Of a stretch of 59,477 nt of DNA, positions 13,258 through 23,800 are shown one piece after another. Under the pieces are notes generated by a model. It did no database searches and had not been told where the DNA came from. It saw nothing but the letters and a program-made list of their open reading frames with translations. The stretch lies in assembly GCF_009296175.1 (NCBI RefSeq), contig NZ_VOSK01000015.1, positions 1-59,477 of the forward strand, in the 5' to 3' direction. A program made the position numbers and the translations under genes. This DNA is from Microvirga tunisiensis. Its GTDB lineage: Bacteria; Pseudomonadota; Alphaproteobacteria; Rhizobiales; Beijerinckiaceae. Position 1 is the stretch's first letter. Each line of letters opens with the position of its first letter.

Positions 13258-14319
13258 CTAGATCCAACCCTGGAGCTCGCGCTCCACGATGTGGTTGATC
13301 ACCCGCATGCCGTCATCGCTGTCGTTGAGGCAGGGCAGATAGGCGAATTCCTCGCCGCCGTTATGCATGAAGATCTCGCGGTTCTCGCCATCGAGTTCTT
13401 CCAGGGTCTCCAGGCAATCGGCCGAGAAACCGGGCGCCACGATGGCCATGCGCTTCACGCCGCTCTTTGCGAGCGCCTCCACGGTCTTGTCCGTATAGGG
13501 CTGCAGCCATTCCGCCGTACCGAAACGGGATTGGAAGCTCATGCGGAACTTGTCAGGCGACCAGCCGAAGGCCTCCCGCATCAGGCGCCAGGTCTTCACG
13601 CACTGGCAGTGATAGGGATCGCCTTTGAGCAGGTATTCCTTCGGCACGCCATGGAAGGAGACGAGGATCACCTCCGGCTCGAAGGTGAGCTTCGCCAGTT
13701 CCTTCTTCATCAACGAGATCACGGAATCGATGTAGACGGGATCGTCGTGATAGGGCGGCGAGACCCGTACCGACGGCTGCCAGCGCATGTCCATCAGCGC
13801 CCGGAAGGCCTGGTCGCAGGCCGTCGCCGACGTGGCGGCCGCATATTGCGGATAGAGCGGCACCAGCAGAATGCGGTCGCAGCCCTGATCCAGGAGCGCC
13901 TGGATACGCTCGCGCACCTCCGGCTTGCCGTAACGCATGGCCCAATCGACCGTGATCCTGTCGCCGGCAATGGCCTTCAGATGCTCGGTCACCTTCTCGG
14001 CCTGGTTGCGGGTGATGGTCTTGAGCGGACCCTCGTTGAGTTCGTTGTTCCAGATCGAAGCGTAGTCGCGGCCCTTGGGGCCGGGGCGCTTGGTCAGAAT
14101 GATCAGGTTGAGGATCGGCCACCACAGGAGGCGCGGCGTCTCGATCACGCGCCGGTCGGAGAGGAACTCCTTCAGATAGGCGCGCATGGGCCAGTAGCTG
14201 GTGCCCTCTGGTGTCCCCAGGTTCAGAAGAAGCACACCGATCCGCCCGGTTCGAACGGCCGGGTGGTCCACCGGGCGCACGCCCTGGCGAAGATCGGTCA
14301 GACTCACACTCTCATTCAT
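13258..14319 (-). CDS. hemH: Ferrochelatase
   Basis: Inserts Fe(II) into protoporphyrin IX, the last step of haem synthesis, at the inner membrane. The N-terminal block IGVLLLNLGTPEGTSYWPMR is followed by RPGPKGRDYASIWN and the metal-site histidine in SFHGVPKEYLLKGDPYHCQC; APGFSADCLETLEE lies near the C-terminus. I prefer the ATG at 14319 (353 residues), preceded by AAGGGG, over a GTG nine codons upstream. It is transcribed alone, with 59 bases to the SPFH gene downstream. Confidence 0.95.
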   Translation of the reverse strand: MNESVSLTDLRQGVRPVDHPAVRTGRIGVLLLNLGTPEGTSYWPMRAYLKEFLSDRRVIETPRLLWWPILNLIILTKRPGPKGRDYASIWNNELNEGPLKTITRNQAEKVTEHLKAIAGDRITVDWAMRYGKPEVRERIQALLDQGCDRILLVPLYPQYAAATSATACDQAFRALMDMRWQPSVRVSPPYHDDPVYIDSVISLMKKELAKLTFEPEVILVSFHGVPKEYLLKGDPYHCQCVKTWRLMREAFGWSPDKFRMSFQSRFGTAEWLQPYTDKTVEALAKSGVKRMAIVAPGFSADCLETLEELDGENREIFMHNGGEEFAYLPCLNDSDDGMRVINHIVERELQGWI

Positions 14320-14460
14320 GAAAAGCCCCTTGGCCGCAGGATCCACAAACGAATACCGCTCTTGATGCCGCCCTAGATAGGATTTTCAGACGGTTCCGCC
14401 AACAGGACGCCTCATCGCATCGTCGGGATTGATTGCAAGCTCGTCTTGCATGCAAGCGGG

Positions 14461-16656
14461 TCAGACACCCATCTCCGGGAACCGCGCCTGCTTGAGCACG
14501 GCATCGATGGCCACGCGCAGCCCCTTCGGCCTGAAATCCAGTTCGACCTTCGCATTGAGCTGCGTGGCCAGCACCCTGTGGAGCAGGCGCGAGCCGAACC
14601 CCTGGCGTGTGGGAGCCGAGACACCGGGCCCTCCCCGCTCCTCCCAGACGAGTTTCAGCCGCGTGCCATCCTCCACCGGCTCAGCCTCCCAGGCTATGGC
14701 GACCTTGCCGCCGGGGATCGAAAGGGCACCGTATTTGGCAGCATTGGTGGTCAATTCGTGGATTGCCATGCCGATGGGTACGGCCGCCTCGGAGGGTAGA
14801 TCCACGGCGGGACCGTTGAGAACGATCCTCTCGCCCCTGGTGTCGTTGTAGGGCCGGAGTTCCCTTTCCAGGATCTCGCGCAGGGATGCAGTCTGCCACA
14901 CGGCTTCGGTCAGCAGGGAATGCGTGTTGGCAAGCGAGATGATGCGCCCGACGAACGCCTGATAGAAGTCGTCGATGCTGAGCGCAGAGCGCGCCGTCGC
15001 GCCCACCACCGCCTGGACGGTCGCCAGCGTATTCTTCACCCGGTGATGGAGTTCGCGGATCAGCAGGGATTGCTGGGTCTGGGCCTGCTTGCGCTCCTCG
15101 ATCTCGCTCTGTGCATTGCGGTAGAGGCGGCTGTTCTCGAGCGCGATGGCTGCCTGGGCCGTCAGGCCCGCCAGCAGGCGCTCGGAGCGCCGATTGAACA
15201 TTCCCGCCCTCTCGTGCCCGAAGACGAGGATGCCGTGAGTCTCTCCGGTCCGCAGAACCACGGGAACGGCCAGGATGCTGCGGATCACGGGCGTATCCGA
15301 AGTGGCATCCAGCGTAAAAGGCGTACCGTCATGTCCCTGCTCGATGGCAATATTGTCCAGGCGGACCGCCTTGCCTTCCTGGAAAGCCGGCGCGCCGATG
15401 TCCCGGATGTTCAGGGCGGCGAAAGTATCGCGGAGACCTGCGGGCTCGAATTTCCCGTAATGCTCTTTCCCGCCCTGGGATGCGCCGCAGAAGAAGGCGC
15501 CGAACTGCGCTTCGGTCAACTCGATCCCGGCGTTGACAACGCTCTCGATGATGCGGTCGAGGTCGAGTTCGGCCGCAAGAACGCTGCCCGTGCGGTTGAG
15601 AATTTCCAGCGCTGCGGTTTCGGTGCGCAGCTCGCTCGTCCGCAGCGCCACCTGCCGCTCGAGCAGGGCTGCATCGGCGGCCTGTTCGTGGAACTGCTCG
15701 GAGGCCAAGGCCGTCAGCGCGAGCAAGGCGAAAAGGGCGATCAGGGCAAAAGCGCCATAGAGCCGCGTCTGGACGAACCACGGCGTCCAATAAGCATCCT
15801 CCGGCATGCTGACATTGAGATAGAGCGGCATCGCGCCGACCTGACGATAGGCCCCGGCACGCTCCTGACCCATGCTGATGAAGGGGTAGAGGCCGGCCTG
15901 GGAGGCTGAACCAAGCGCCGTGTCGAAGGCTGACTTGTCGATGGGTGCGAAGGAGAGACCATCGGGCGGCGGAGGATACTGGGCGATCACCGTTGCATCG
16001 GGAGCGCGCAGGAGAGCGACCCGGCTGCCTTTCGGCAGTCGGATCTTCGACCAGTAATCGTAGAAGTAGGACAGGGAGACGGTGACCGCCGCGATGCCGC
16101 CGAATTCCGCGCTTCCATTCTGGAGGCGACGGCTGATCATGAAAGTCGGCGTCTTGGTCACACGCCCGAGAATCGGTTCGCCGATGAACAATCCCTGATC
16201 GCCCGCCGCCTGAGCGCTGAAGGCATCGCGCCCGGACACGTTCGACGATGGCGTTGGGAACTGTTCCGATGTGAGACGCAGGCGTCCGCTCGGATCGTTG
16301 AGCCAGACATCCTCGATGAAAGGCAGCGCCGCCTGGACGGCATGAAGCTGCTGCCACAGAGGCTTCGAGGTTTCGATCTGGTCCCAGCTCTGCCCCTGCA
16401 TCAGGGCAGCGGCCTGTTTCAGGGTCAGGTCCGTGACCTCCAGAAGCCTGGCCGTATGATCCGCCAGGAAGAAGGCTGCATTTCTGAGGTCGTCCTCATT
16501 GCGCTGGATCAGGCGGTTGCGCTGCTCCCAGGCGATGTAGCCGAAAGTCAGGAGGATGAAAGCAACGCCGAACAGGCCCATGAACAGGGTCAGCCGACCG
16601 CGCGCGAGGGAACGGCGACGCCGCTTCTGGGACAGGCTGATCGATTCTGGGCGCAT
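14461..16656 (-). CDS. HWE-type sensor histidine kinase with GAF domain
   Basis: Inner-membrane sensor kinase. A first membrane segment (LTLFMGLFGVAFILLTFGYI, about residues 20-42) precedes a periplasmic Cache-like sensor of about 280 residues. A second segment (FALIALFALLALTALA) is followed by a GAF domain that includes RIIESVVNAGIELTEAQFGA. The HWE/HisKA_2 phosphoacceptor is His538 in ELHHRVKNTLATVQ, and the N box is GMAIHELTTNAAKYGAL. No receiver domain or partner regulator is next to it. I chose the ATG at 16656 (731 residues) because the basic stretch before the first membrane segment starts there; no clear ribosome site supports it, and the frame stays open further upstream. The signal is unknown. 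Confidence 0.88.
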   Translation of the reverse strand: MRPESISLSQKRRRRSLARGRLTLFMGLFGVAFILLTFGYIAWEQRNRLIQRNEDDLRNAAFFLADHTARLLEVTDLTLKQAAALMQGQSWDQIETSKPLWQQLHAVQAALPFIEDVWLNDPSGRLRLTSEQFPTPSSNVSGRDAFSAQAAGDQGLFIGEPILGRVTKTPTFMISRRLQNGSAEFGGIAAVTVSLSYFYDYWSKIRLPKGSRVALLRAPDATVIAQYPPPPDGLSFAPIDKSAFDTALGSASQAGLYPFISMGQERAGAYRQVGAMPLYLNVSMPEDAYWTPWFVQTRLYGAFALIALFALLALTALASEQFHEQAADAALLERQVALRTSELRTETAALEILNRTGSVLAAELDLDRIIESVVNAGIELTEAQFGAFFCGASQGGKEHYGKFEPAGLRDTFAALNIRDIGAPAFQEGKAVRLDNIAIEQGHDGTPFTLDATSDTPVIRSILAVPVVLRTGETHGILVFGHERAGMFNRRSERLLAGLTAQAAIALENSRLYRNAQSEIEERKQAQTQQSLLIRELHHRVKNTLATVQAVVGATARSALSIDDFYQAFVGRIISLANTHSLLTEAVWQTASLREILERELRPYNDTRGERIVLNGPAVDLPSEAAVPIGMAIHELTTNAAKYGALSIPGGKVAIAWEAEPVEDGTRLKLVWEERGGPGVSAPTRQGFGSRLLHRVLATQLNAKVELDFRPKGLRVAIDAVLKQARFPEMGV

Positions 16657-16902
16657 GTAATATTGCAAGGAGAAATCGCTTTTGAGTGGGAGATTCGCCG
16701 TTGCGCGGCCAGAATGGCACAGCAGACGCCTTTGATGGAGAGGGAATTTACGCCTCGAAGTCCTATTGACCAGAGGCGGGCGAACTATCGTGTTGCGGAC
16801 AGGTAAAAAATGCGCCCGAACGTCACGTCGGCAACATCGTTCCATGAAAATGCCGGAGCTCGTGAGAGCCCCGGCCCTAAAGAAGATTAGTTGTCGGTCG
16901 GA

Positions 16903-18414
16903 TCAGCGCAGGACGACGCGGCCCTCGACCTTCGGCGCGACCTTGCCGGCCTTGGCGATGTAGTCGATGACCTGTGTCGCCATGAGCTGGCTGGCGGATA
17001 CGTCGACGAGCGACTTGGCCTCGGTGAAGACTCGGTATCCGTCGCCGCCGCGGGCCATGAAGTCGTTGGTGGCAAGCTTGTAGGTATTGGCCGGATCGAG
17101 CGGCTGGCCGTTGATCTTGACCGACTTCACGCGGCTGCCGACCGGCTCCTTCACATCTACCTCCGCCACGATGCCGGAGACCTGCGGGAAGCGGCCGCCC
17201 AGCTCGCGAACCTGACTGACGCCGTTCTCGAGCGCAGCCTTGATCTGGGCGCCGGTGACCTCGAGCAGCACGGTGGTGTTGCCGAAGGGCATTTCGGCCA
17301 GGATGTTGCGGCGGGTCAGCTTCTGACCGGCCTCGTACTGCTTGTCGGCGCGCAGGCCGCCGCCATTGGTGATGGCCACATCGGCGCCGACCGAGGCTCT
17401 CAGCGCATCGGCCACGAGGTTGCCCATGGCGGCTTCGCCTCCGCGCACCGTGGCGCGGCGGCTGTCGAGGGGCGTTTCCGTCACGCCGACCTCCACGTCG
17501 AGCTCCTTGGAGAGCTTGTCCTCATAGCCCTTCACCACGGCCTCGATCTCAGGATCGGGCTTGACGGTGGCGCTGTCGATGAGGCGGAAGTTCGGCGTCC
17601 ACGTGACGGTGGTCTTGCCGTCCTTCGTCGCCTTGGTGACGGCGAGCTCGACGACGTTGATGTAGTTGGCCTGCGATTCCGATTCCGTCAGGGCGACCTT
17701 GCCGTCGTAGAAAGCGAGCAGGTGCTCGTCATGGCCGCCGATGATCAGATCCACACCGGCGGAACGGGCGATGATCATGTCGACTTCGAGCGGCGTATGG
17801 GCGACCGCGACGACGATGTCGGCGCCCTTCTCGCGCAGCTCCTTGGCCTTGGCGCGCGCCGTATCGATGGTGGAGGAGAACTTGATGGTGCCGGGGCTCG
17901 ATGCGATCGGGGTGTCCTCGGTCGTGAGGCCGAAGAAGCCGATCTTCACGCCCTGCACCTCGACCATCTTGTCGGGCTTTGTGTTGGCCGGCAGGCCGTT
18001 GCCGTCGACGATGTTGGTGGCGAGCACGTCGAACTTGGCTTCCGCCATGCGGGCGCGGAAGGCTGCGTCGCCGAGATCGAATTCGTGGTTGCCGGGCGCC
18101 ATGGCATCGACGCCCATATGGTTCAGGATGTCGATGATATGGGCACCCTTATCGAAGCCAGACAGGAGGGAGGGCGAGAGGGTATCGCCCGCATGGACGA
18201 AGAAGGCATTGCCCTTCGCCTTCTCCTCCTTGATGACGGTGGCCAGCTTGGCAAAGCCGCCGCGGCCCTTTTCGGCGCTCATGCGATCGATGTCGTTGGT
18301 CTGGACGAAGCGGATGGTCACGGCTTCCTGCGCCAGGGCGGTGCCCGACAGAAGCATGGACAATCCGAGAAACCCGGCGCGAAACGCAGCGGAAGGGCGG
18401 CTCTGAAACATCAT
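16903..18414 (-). CDS. Periplasmic 5'-nucleotidase / UshA-family metallophosphatase
   Basis: Exported enzyme predicted to remove phosphate from nucleotides or related esters. The signal peptide (AGFLGLSMLLSGTALAQ) ends near residue 28. The calcineurin-like metal domain begins with RFVQTNDIDRMS, where the usual first motif reads ND-x-H or ND-x-Y, then GDTLSPSLLSGFDKG, APGNHEFDLG and GGHDEHLL. The C-terminal nucleotidase domain includes GNLVADALRASVGADVAITN and ATNDFMARGGDGY. Two adjacent ATG codons start the gene at 18414, with GAGGAC just upstream; 504 residues. It stands alone. Confidence 0.88.
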   Translation of the reverse strand: MMFQSRPSAAFRAGFLGLSMLLSGTALAQEAVTIRFVQTNDIDRMSAEKGRGGFAKLATVIKEEKAKGNAFFVHAGDTLSPSLLSGFDKGAHIIDILNHMGVDAMAPGNHEFDLGDAAFRARMAEAKFDVLATNIVDGNGLPANTKPDKMVEVQGVKIGFFGLTTEDTPIASSPGTIKFSSTIDTARAKAKELREKGADIVVAVAHTPLEVDMIIARSAGVDLIIGGHDEHLLAFYDGKVALTESESQANYINVVELAVTKATKDGKTTVTWTPNFRLIDSATVKPDPEIEAVVKGYEDKLSKELDVEVGVTETPLDSRRATVRGGEAAMGNLVADALRASVGADVAITNGGGLRADKQYEAGQKLTRRNILAEMPFGNTTVLLEVTGAQIKAALENGVSQVRELGGRFPQVSGIVAEVDVKEPVGSRVKSVKINGQPLDPANTYKLATNDFMARGGDGYRVFTEAKSLVDVSASQLMATQVIDYIAKAGKVAPKVEGRVVLR

Positions 18415-18480
18415 GAAAGTCCTCGTAGCAGGTTGGAACCATGGGTGAAGGCCATGGAACCTAGACCGGCAACGTGTCAC

Positions 18481-18719
18481 AGAAGTAACATCCTGTCGAC
18501 GGCCTCAGCGCCCAGTTCAGCGGCACCTCTGATGTCTTTTTCAGCGACAGTGCAGCGTACTAAAAAGGACACCTGGTTTTCAGCTTCGAACGATGCGCCG
18601 CTTAAGAAACTGGGCGTCGGACGGGCCCTGGGAGAGGATCCAACCGATGCGCCTGCGGCCAACCCATTGAGCCGGCGCAGCCACAAAGCCCGCACCATAC
18701 CGAAAGGCATGCCTTCTTC
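18481..18719. other. Intergenic region with degenerate palindromic repeat
   Basis: Separates the nucleotidase and ung start regions. Bases 18552-18596 are a worn copy of the GCATCG-type dispersed repeat (matching 'CCTGGTTTTC' and 'CGATGCGCCG' of the better copies at 27911 and 38131). No gene is seen. Confidence 0.45.
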
Positions 18720-19427
18720 ATGACTGGCCCCATCAGCCAAGCCCTCGCCGAATTCCGCGCCAAGCCCACGGCTGGCGGGTGGCTTCAACTGCCGTTCTTC
18801 CAGGATGGCAGCGCCGAGACCGTGGCCGCCAAGGTCGATGCGGTCATCGCCTCGGGCGCGCAGGTGCTGCCTCCGCCTGAGGCCGTGTTCACCAGCATCT
18901 CCCTGACGCCACTCGACAAGGTCAAGGTGGTCGTCCTCGGCCAGGATCCCTATCCGACGCCGGGCGATTCCCACGGGCTCGCCTTCTCCTATCGCGGCTC
19001 CCGGCGACTCCCGGCATCGCTGCGCACGATCCTGGCCGAGATGGCGGAGGATTTGAGCGTGCCGATGCCGAAATCGGGCGATCTGTCGAAATGGGCGAAA
19101 CAGGGTGTGCTGCTCGTCAACACCTCGCTCACGGTCGAAGCCGGACAATCGGGAGCGCATATGAAATTCGGCTGGTCGGCCCTGGTCGATCAGGCCATTG
19201 CGGCCATCTCGGCGCAGCAGCCCGCCGTCGTTTTTCTGCTCTGGGGCGGTCCGGCCCGCAAGCGGGCGGCGCTGGTGGACCGGACGAAGCACCTCGTGAT
19301 CGAGGCCGGCCACCCCTCCCCGCTCAACCGGCTCAACGACTTCAGGGGGACCCGTCCCTTCAGTCGCGCCAATGCCTGGCTCGTCGAGAAGGGGCTGGAG
19401 CCGGTGGACTGGCGGCTGGACACCTGA
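18720..19427 (+). CDS. ung: Uracil-DNA glycosylase, family 1
   Basis: Removes uracil from DNA in base excision repair. The catalytic aspartate is Asp76 in LGQDPYPTPGDSHGLAFS, and the second motif HPSPLN is present near residue 202. WAKQGVLLVNTSLTVEAG and FLLWGGPA match the family core. The residue after GQDPY is Pro where the enteric enzyme has His. The length of 235 residues is normal. The ribosome site is weak. Confidence 0.93.
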   Translation: MTGPISQALAEFRAKPTAGGWLQLPFFQDGSAETVAAKVDAVIASGAQVLPPPEAVFTSISLTPLDKVKVVVLGQDPYPTPGDSHGLAFSYRGSRRLPASLRTILAEMAEDLSVPMPKSGDLSKWAKQGVLLVNTSLTVEAGQSGAHMKFGWSALVDQAIAAISAQQPAVVFLLWGGPARKRAALVDRTKHLVIEAGHPSPLNRLNDFRGTRPFSRANAWLVEKGLEPVDWRLDT

Positions 19428-19530
19428 GTTTCCATGAAGAACCTTGCCGAGAGGGCACCGGAGGGGCTAGGTCTCGCGGCATGAACGATGCAGCCGAGAA
19501 CCTGCTGCCGCGACGGTCTTGGAGATCAGC

Positions 19531-20736
19531 ATGACGGAATCCCTGTTCGGACAGGTCGAGGCGTTCGCCGGCGACCCGATCCTCTCCCTCAACGACAGCT
19601 TCAAGGCCGATCCTCGGTCCGAGAAGGTCAATCTCAGCATCGGCGTCTATACGGATGAGAAGGGCCGCATCCCGGTGCTCGGCGCGGTGAAGGCCGCCTA
19701 CGAACGGAGCGGGTTTGCCGAGCGGCCCTATCTTCCCATGGAAGGGCACGCGCTCTACCGCGAGGGCGTGCAGAAGCTCGTCTTCAGCGACACGCATCCG
19801 GCGCTTGCCGAGAAGCGCGTTGCCACGGTCCAGACCCTCGGCGGCACGGGTGCGGTGGGCATCGCGGCCGACTTCCTGGCCAAGCACTGCCCCGGCCGGA
19901 CCGTTCTCGTCAGCGATCCGACTTGGGAGAACCATCACGGGCTGTTCCAGCGGGCGGGCTTCAAGACCACGACCTATCCCTATTGGGATCGCACCAACCG
20001 GTCCGTGGATTTCGACGGCATGGTCAAGGCGCTCGAGACGGCGGAGAACGGCTCGATCGTCGTGCTCCAACCCGTCTGCCACAACCCGACCGGCGTCGAT
20101 CTCGATGAGCGCCAGCAGGCCGCAGTCAGCGACGTGCTTCTCGCCAAGCGCCACATCGTCGTGTTCGACATGGCCTATCAGGGCTTCGGCACCAGCCTCG
20201 ACGAAGATGCGGCCTTCGTGCGCCGCTATGCGGAGCACGCCAGCTGCCTCGTGGCCAATTCCTTCTCGAAGAATTTCTCGCTCTACGGCGAGCGCTGCGG
20301 CGGCCTCAGCGTCGTCTGCCGCGATGCGGACGAGGCCGAGCGCGTGCTCGGGCAATTGAAGCTCGCCGTGCGCCGCAGCTATTCGAGCCCGCCGATGACC
20401 GGTGGGCTTCTCGTGGCCACCGTGCTCGGCAACGACGACCTGCGCGCGCAATGGGTCAGCGAGGTCGAGACCATGCGCGCACGCATGGATTCCATGCGCA
20501 GGCTCCTCGCCGAGCAGATCCGCGCCCTGTCGAACGAGGTCGATGTGGGTTTCCTGCTCCATCAGCGCGGCATGTTCAGCTACACGGGGCTGAGCACACA
20601 GCAGGTCGACGTCATGCGCGAGCGGGATGGCGTCTACCTCGTGGGCTCCGGCCGCATGTGCGTGGCGGGGCTCAACGAGGCGAATGTGCCGAAAGTCGCG
20701 AAGAGTTTTGTCGAGGTGAGCCAGGCTAGGGGTTGA
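19531..20736 (+). CDS. tyrB: Aromatic amino acid aminotransferase (aspartate aminotransferase family I)
   Basis: PLP enzyme that moves the amino group between aromatic amino acids or aspartate and 2-oxoacids. Blocks of the AspC/TyrB family are LNLSIGVYTDEKG-like (VNLSIGVYTDEKGRIPVL), TLGGTGAVGIAADFL, CHNPTGVDL and the PLP lysine in NSFSKNFSLYGERCG. I start at the ATG at 19531, seven bases after GGAG; 401 residues. The gene converges on an indolepyruvate ferredoxin oxidoreductase, which would use its aryl-pyruvate products. Aspartate specificity cannot be excluded. Confidence 0.88.
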   Translation: MTESLFGQVEAFAGDPILSLNDSFKADPRSEKVNLSIGVYTDEKGRIPVLGAVKAAYERSGFAERPYLPMEGHALYREGVQKLVFSDTHPALAEKRVATVQTLGGTGAVGIAADFLAKHCPGRTVLVSDPTWENHHGLFQRAGFKTTTYPYWDRTNRSVDFDGMVKALETAENGSIVVLQPVCHNPTGVDLDERQQAAVSDVLLAKRHIVVFDMAYQGFGTSLDEDAAFVRRYAEHASCLVANSFSKNFSLYGERCGGLSVVCRDADEAERVLGQLKLAVRRSYSSPPMTGGLLVATVLGNDDLRAQWVSEVETMRARMDSMRRLLAEQIRALSNEVDVGFLLHQRGMFSYTGLSTQQVDVMRERDGVYLVGSGRMCVAGLNEANVPKVAKSFVEVSQARG

Positions 20737-20757
20737 GCTTCCCGCATCTCAGACGTC

Positions 20758-20840
20758 ATCACCGGCCTTGTGCCGGTGATCCCGATAACTTGAAGCCCGG
20801 CGCCTCATAGGATCGGGATGGCCGGGACAAGCCCGGCCAT
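20758..20840. repeat. REP-type double palindrome, family A copy 1
   Basis: Two perfect 9-bp hairpins with 5-base loops (20758-20780 and 20818-20840) flank CCCGAT (20781-20786) and ATCGGG (20812-20817), which can also pair. The same architecture occurs at 47807-47889. It lies between two convergent genes. Confidence 0.85.
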
Positions 20841-20860
20841 GACAAGAGCCGTTTTAGCTA

Positions 20861-23800
20861 TCACTCCGCCGCGACCGGCAGGGGCTGCGGCTCGGTGCGG
20901 AACTTGGCGAGGAGATCGGCCTCCTCCGCCTTAGCGGCTTTCAGATTGCGATCCTTGATGTGACCGAAGCCGCGGATCTTCTGCGGGATGTTGGCAAGAC
21001 CGACAGCCACCGCATGGTTGTCGGCATTCAGCTTTGTCACGATTTCCTCGTTCAGCCCCTCGAACTCACGGATGAGCTGGCGCTCGGCGCGGCGCTCGTG
21101 GGTATAGCCGAAGACGTCGAGCGGTGTGCCGCGCAGCGACTTCAGGCCTGCGAGGACGCGGAAAGCCTTCATCATCCACGGCCCGAAGCTCATCTTGCGC
21201 GGGAGGCCCGTGGCCGGGTCCCTGCGCGCGAGCAGCGGCGGCGCGAGATGGAACTCGTACCGCAGGTTCTCGCCCTCGAACGCTGACGCGACCTGGCGCT
21301 CGAAATGGCCGTTCGTGTAGAGGCGCGCCACTTCGTATTCGTCCTTGTAGGCCATGAGCTTGAACAGCGAGCGCGCCACGGCATCGGCGAGCACGGTCGA
21401 GCCGGGAACGATCTTGTCCTCCGCCCCGCGCACGCGCTCGACAAGACTGCGGTAGCGGCGGCCATAGCGCTGGCTCTGATAGTCGGACAGGAACGCCACG
21501 CGCCGCTCGATCACCTCGTCGAGGGTCTCGGACAGTTTGCGCGATTCCATCGGAGCCTTCAGCTCGCTCATCATGGCGGCGATGAGATCGGGCTCCGACG
21601 CCGCACGGCGGCCCCAGGTGAAGGCGGAAAGATTCATCTTCACCGCCTCGCCGTTGAGCTCGATCGCCTTCTCGATGGCAGCAGCGGAGAGCGGAACGCG
21701 GCCGGTCTGGTAGGCATAGCCCAGCATGAACATGTTGGCCGCAATGGCATTGCCGAGAAGCGCCGTAGCGATCGCCGTGGCATCGACGAAGGACACGCCG
21801 TCTGTACCCGCGGCCGACTTGATCGCGCGCTTGAGGCGTTCCGTCGGCAGGGAGAAATCGGCATTGCGGGTGAACTCGCCCGGCATCACTTCCGCCGTGT
21901 TCACCACGAGCGCCGTCTGCCCTTCCTTCACGGAGGCCAGCACCTTCTTCGTGCCCGTCACCACGAGATCGCAGCCGAGCACGAGATGGGCCGATTCCGC
22001 GCTCACGCGGATGGCATGGATATCGTCCTGGTTGTTGGCGAGCCGCACATGACTGTAGACCGCACCGCCTTTCTGGGCGAGGCCGGCCATGTCGATCATG
22101 CCCAGGCCCTTGCCTTCGAGATGCGCCGCCATGCCGAGGATCGCCCCGATGGTCACCACGCCCGTGCCGCCGATGCCGGTCACGATCACGTTGAAGGTGC
22201 GGTCGATGGCGGGAATTGCCGGATCGGGCAGCGGCTTGAACGCCATGCCTTCCGCCGAGACGGTTTCGGGAACGACCTTCCTGATCTTGGCGCCATGCAC
22301 CGTCACGAAGGAGGGACAGAAGCCGTTGACGCAGGAAAAATCCTTGTTGCAGTTCGACTGATCGATCCGGCGCTTACGGCCGAACTCGGTCTCCACCGGC
22401 TGCACGGCAACGCAGTTCGACTGCACCGAGCAATCGCCGCAGGCCTCGCAGACGAGATCGTTGATGATAACTCGCTTGTCCGGATCCGGGAACTCGCCCC
22501 GCTTGCGGCGGCGGCGCTTCTCGGACGCGCAGGTCTGATCGTAGATCATCACCGTCACGCCGGGAATTTCAGCCAGCTGGCGCTGAACGGAATCGAGCTC
22601 GCTGCGGTGATGAATCGTCATTCGGTCAGGCCAACGGATCTCCTTCGGATATTTGTGCGGCTCGTCGGTGACGAGGGCTATGCGATCCGCGCCTTCCTCG
22701 CGCACCTGACGCGCGATCATGTCGACGGTGAGGCCGCCCTCATGCTTCTGCCCGCCGGTCATGGCGACCGCGTCGTTGAAGAGAATCTTGTAGGTGACGT
22801 TGGTCTTGGTGTGGATCGCCCAGCGCAGGGCCAGGATGCCCGAATGGTTGTAGGTGCCGTCACCGAGATTCTGGAACACGTGACCGCGCTTGGAGAACGG
22901 CGCCTCGCCGATCCAGTTCGCGCCCTCGCCGCCCATCTGCGTGAAGCCCTCGGTGGAGCGGTCCATCCACTGCACCATGTAGTGGCAGCCGATGCCCGCA
23001 TAGGCGCGCATGCCTTCCGGCACCTTCGTCGAGGAATTGTGTGGACAGCCGGAGCAGAAATGCGGCACGCGGGTTGCCACGTCGCCCGTCGTTGCCAGCA
23101 CATCCTGCGCATGGCGAAGCCGCGCGACGCGGCCGCGCAGATCGTCGTTGTTGTGATAGGCGAGCAGCCGCTCGCCGATGACGATGGCGATGTCGTTGGA
23201 ATCGAGTGCGCCCTTCACGGGAAAGAGCCAGCGGCCCTCCTCGTCCTTCTTGCCGATGCAGAGCGGCTGATTGGCGGTGCCGTAGAGCTCCTCGCGCAGC
23301 TGCACCTCGATGAGGGAGCGCTTCTCCTCGACGACGATGACCTTGTCCAGACCTTGCGCGAAATCGACGAGTTCGCGCTGCGAGAGCGGCCAGGGGCAGG
23401 CGACCTTGTAGAGGCGTAAGCCCATGTCGTTGGCCTTGACCTCGTCGAGGCCGAGCTCGTCGAGGGCCTGGCGCACGTCGAGATAGGACTTGCCGACGGT
23501 GATGATGCCGATCTTCGGATGGCGGCCGCCGGAGAGAACGATGCGGTTGAGATTGTTGGCGCGGACAAACGCCAGCATGGCATCGCGCTTGAAGTCCTGA
23601 AGCCGCGCCTCCTGGTCGAGCACCCCGTCGCGGTTGCGGATGTTGAGGCCGCCTGGCGGCATCGTGAAATCATCGGGCAGGACGATCTTCACGCGGTCGA
23701 GCGACGCGTCGACGGAGGCGGTCGATTCGATGTTGTCCTTCACGCATTTGAAGGCGACCCAGGTGCCGCAGAAACGGCTCATGGCATAGCCATAAAGGCC

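Noticed and set aside
16891..18723. A 610-codon plus-strand frame opposite the 5'-nucleotidase
   Set aside because: Antisense shadow; composition rich in Asp/Gly/His/Val as in other mirror frames here.
21305..23419. A 704-codon plus-strand frame opposite the indolepyruvate oxidoreductase
   Set aside because: Antisense shadow of a confidently identified gene; no domains seen.
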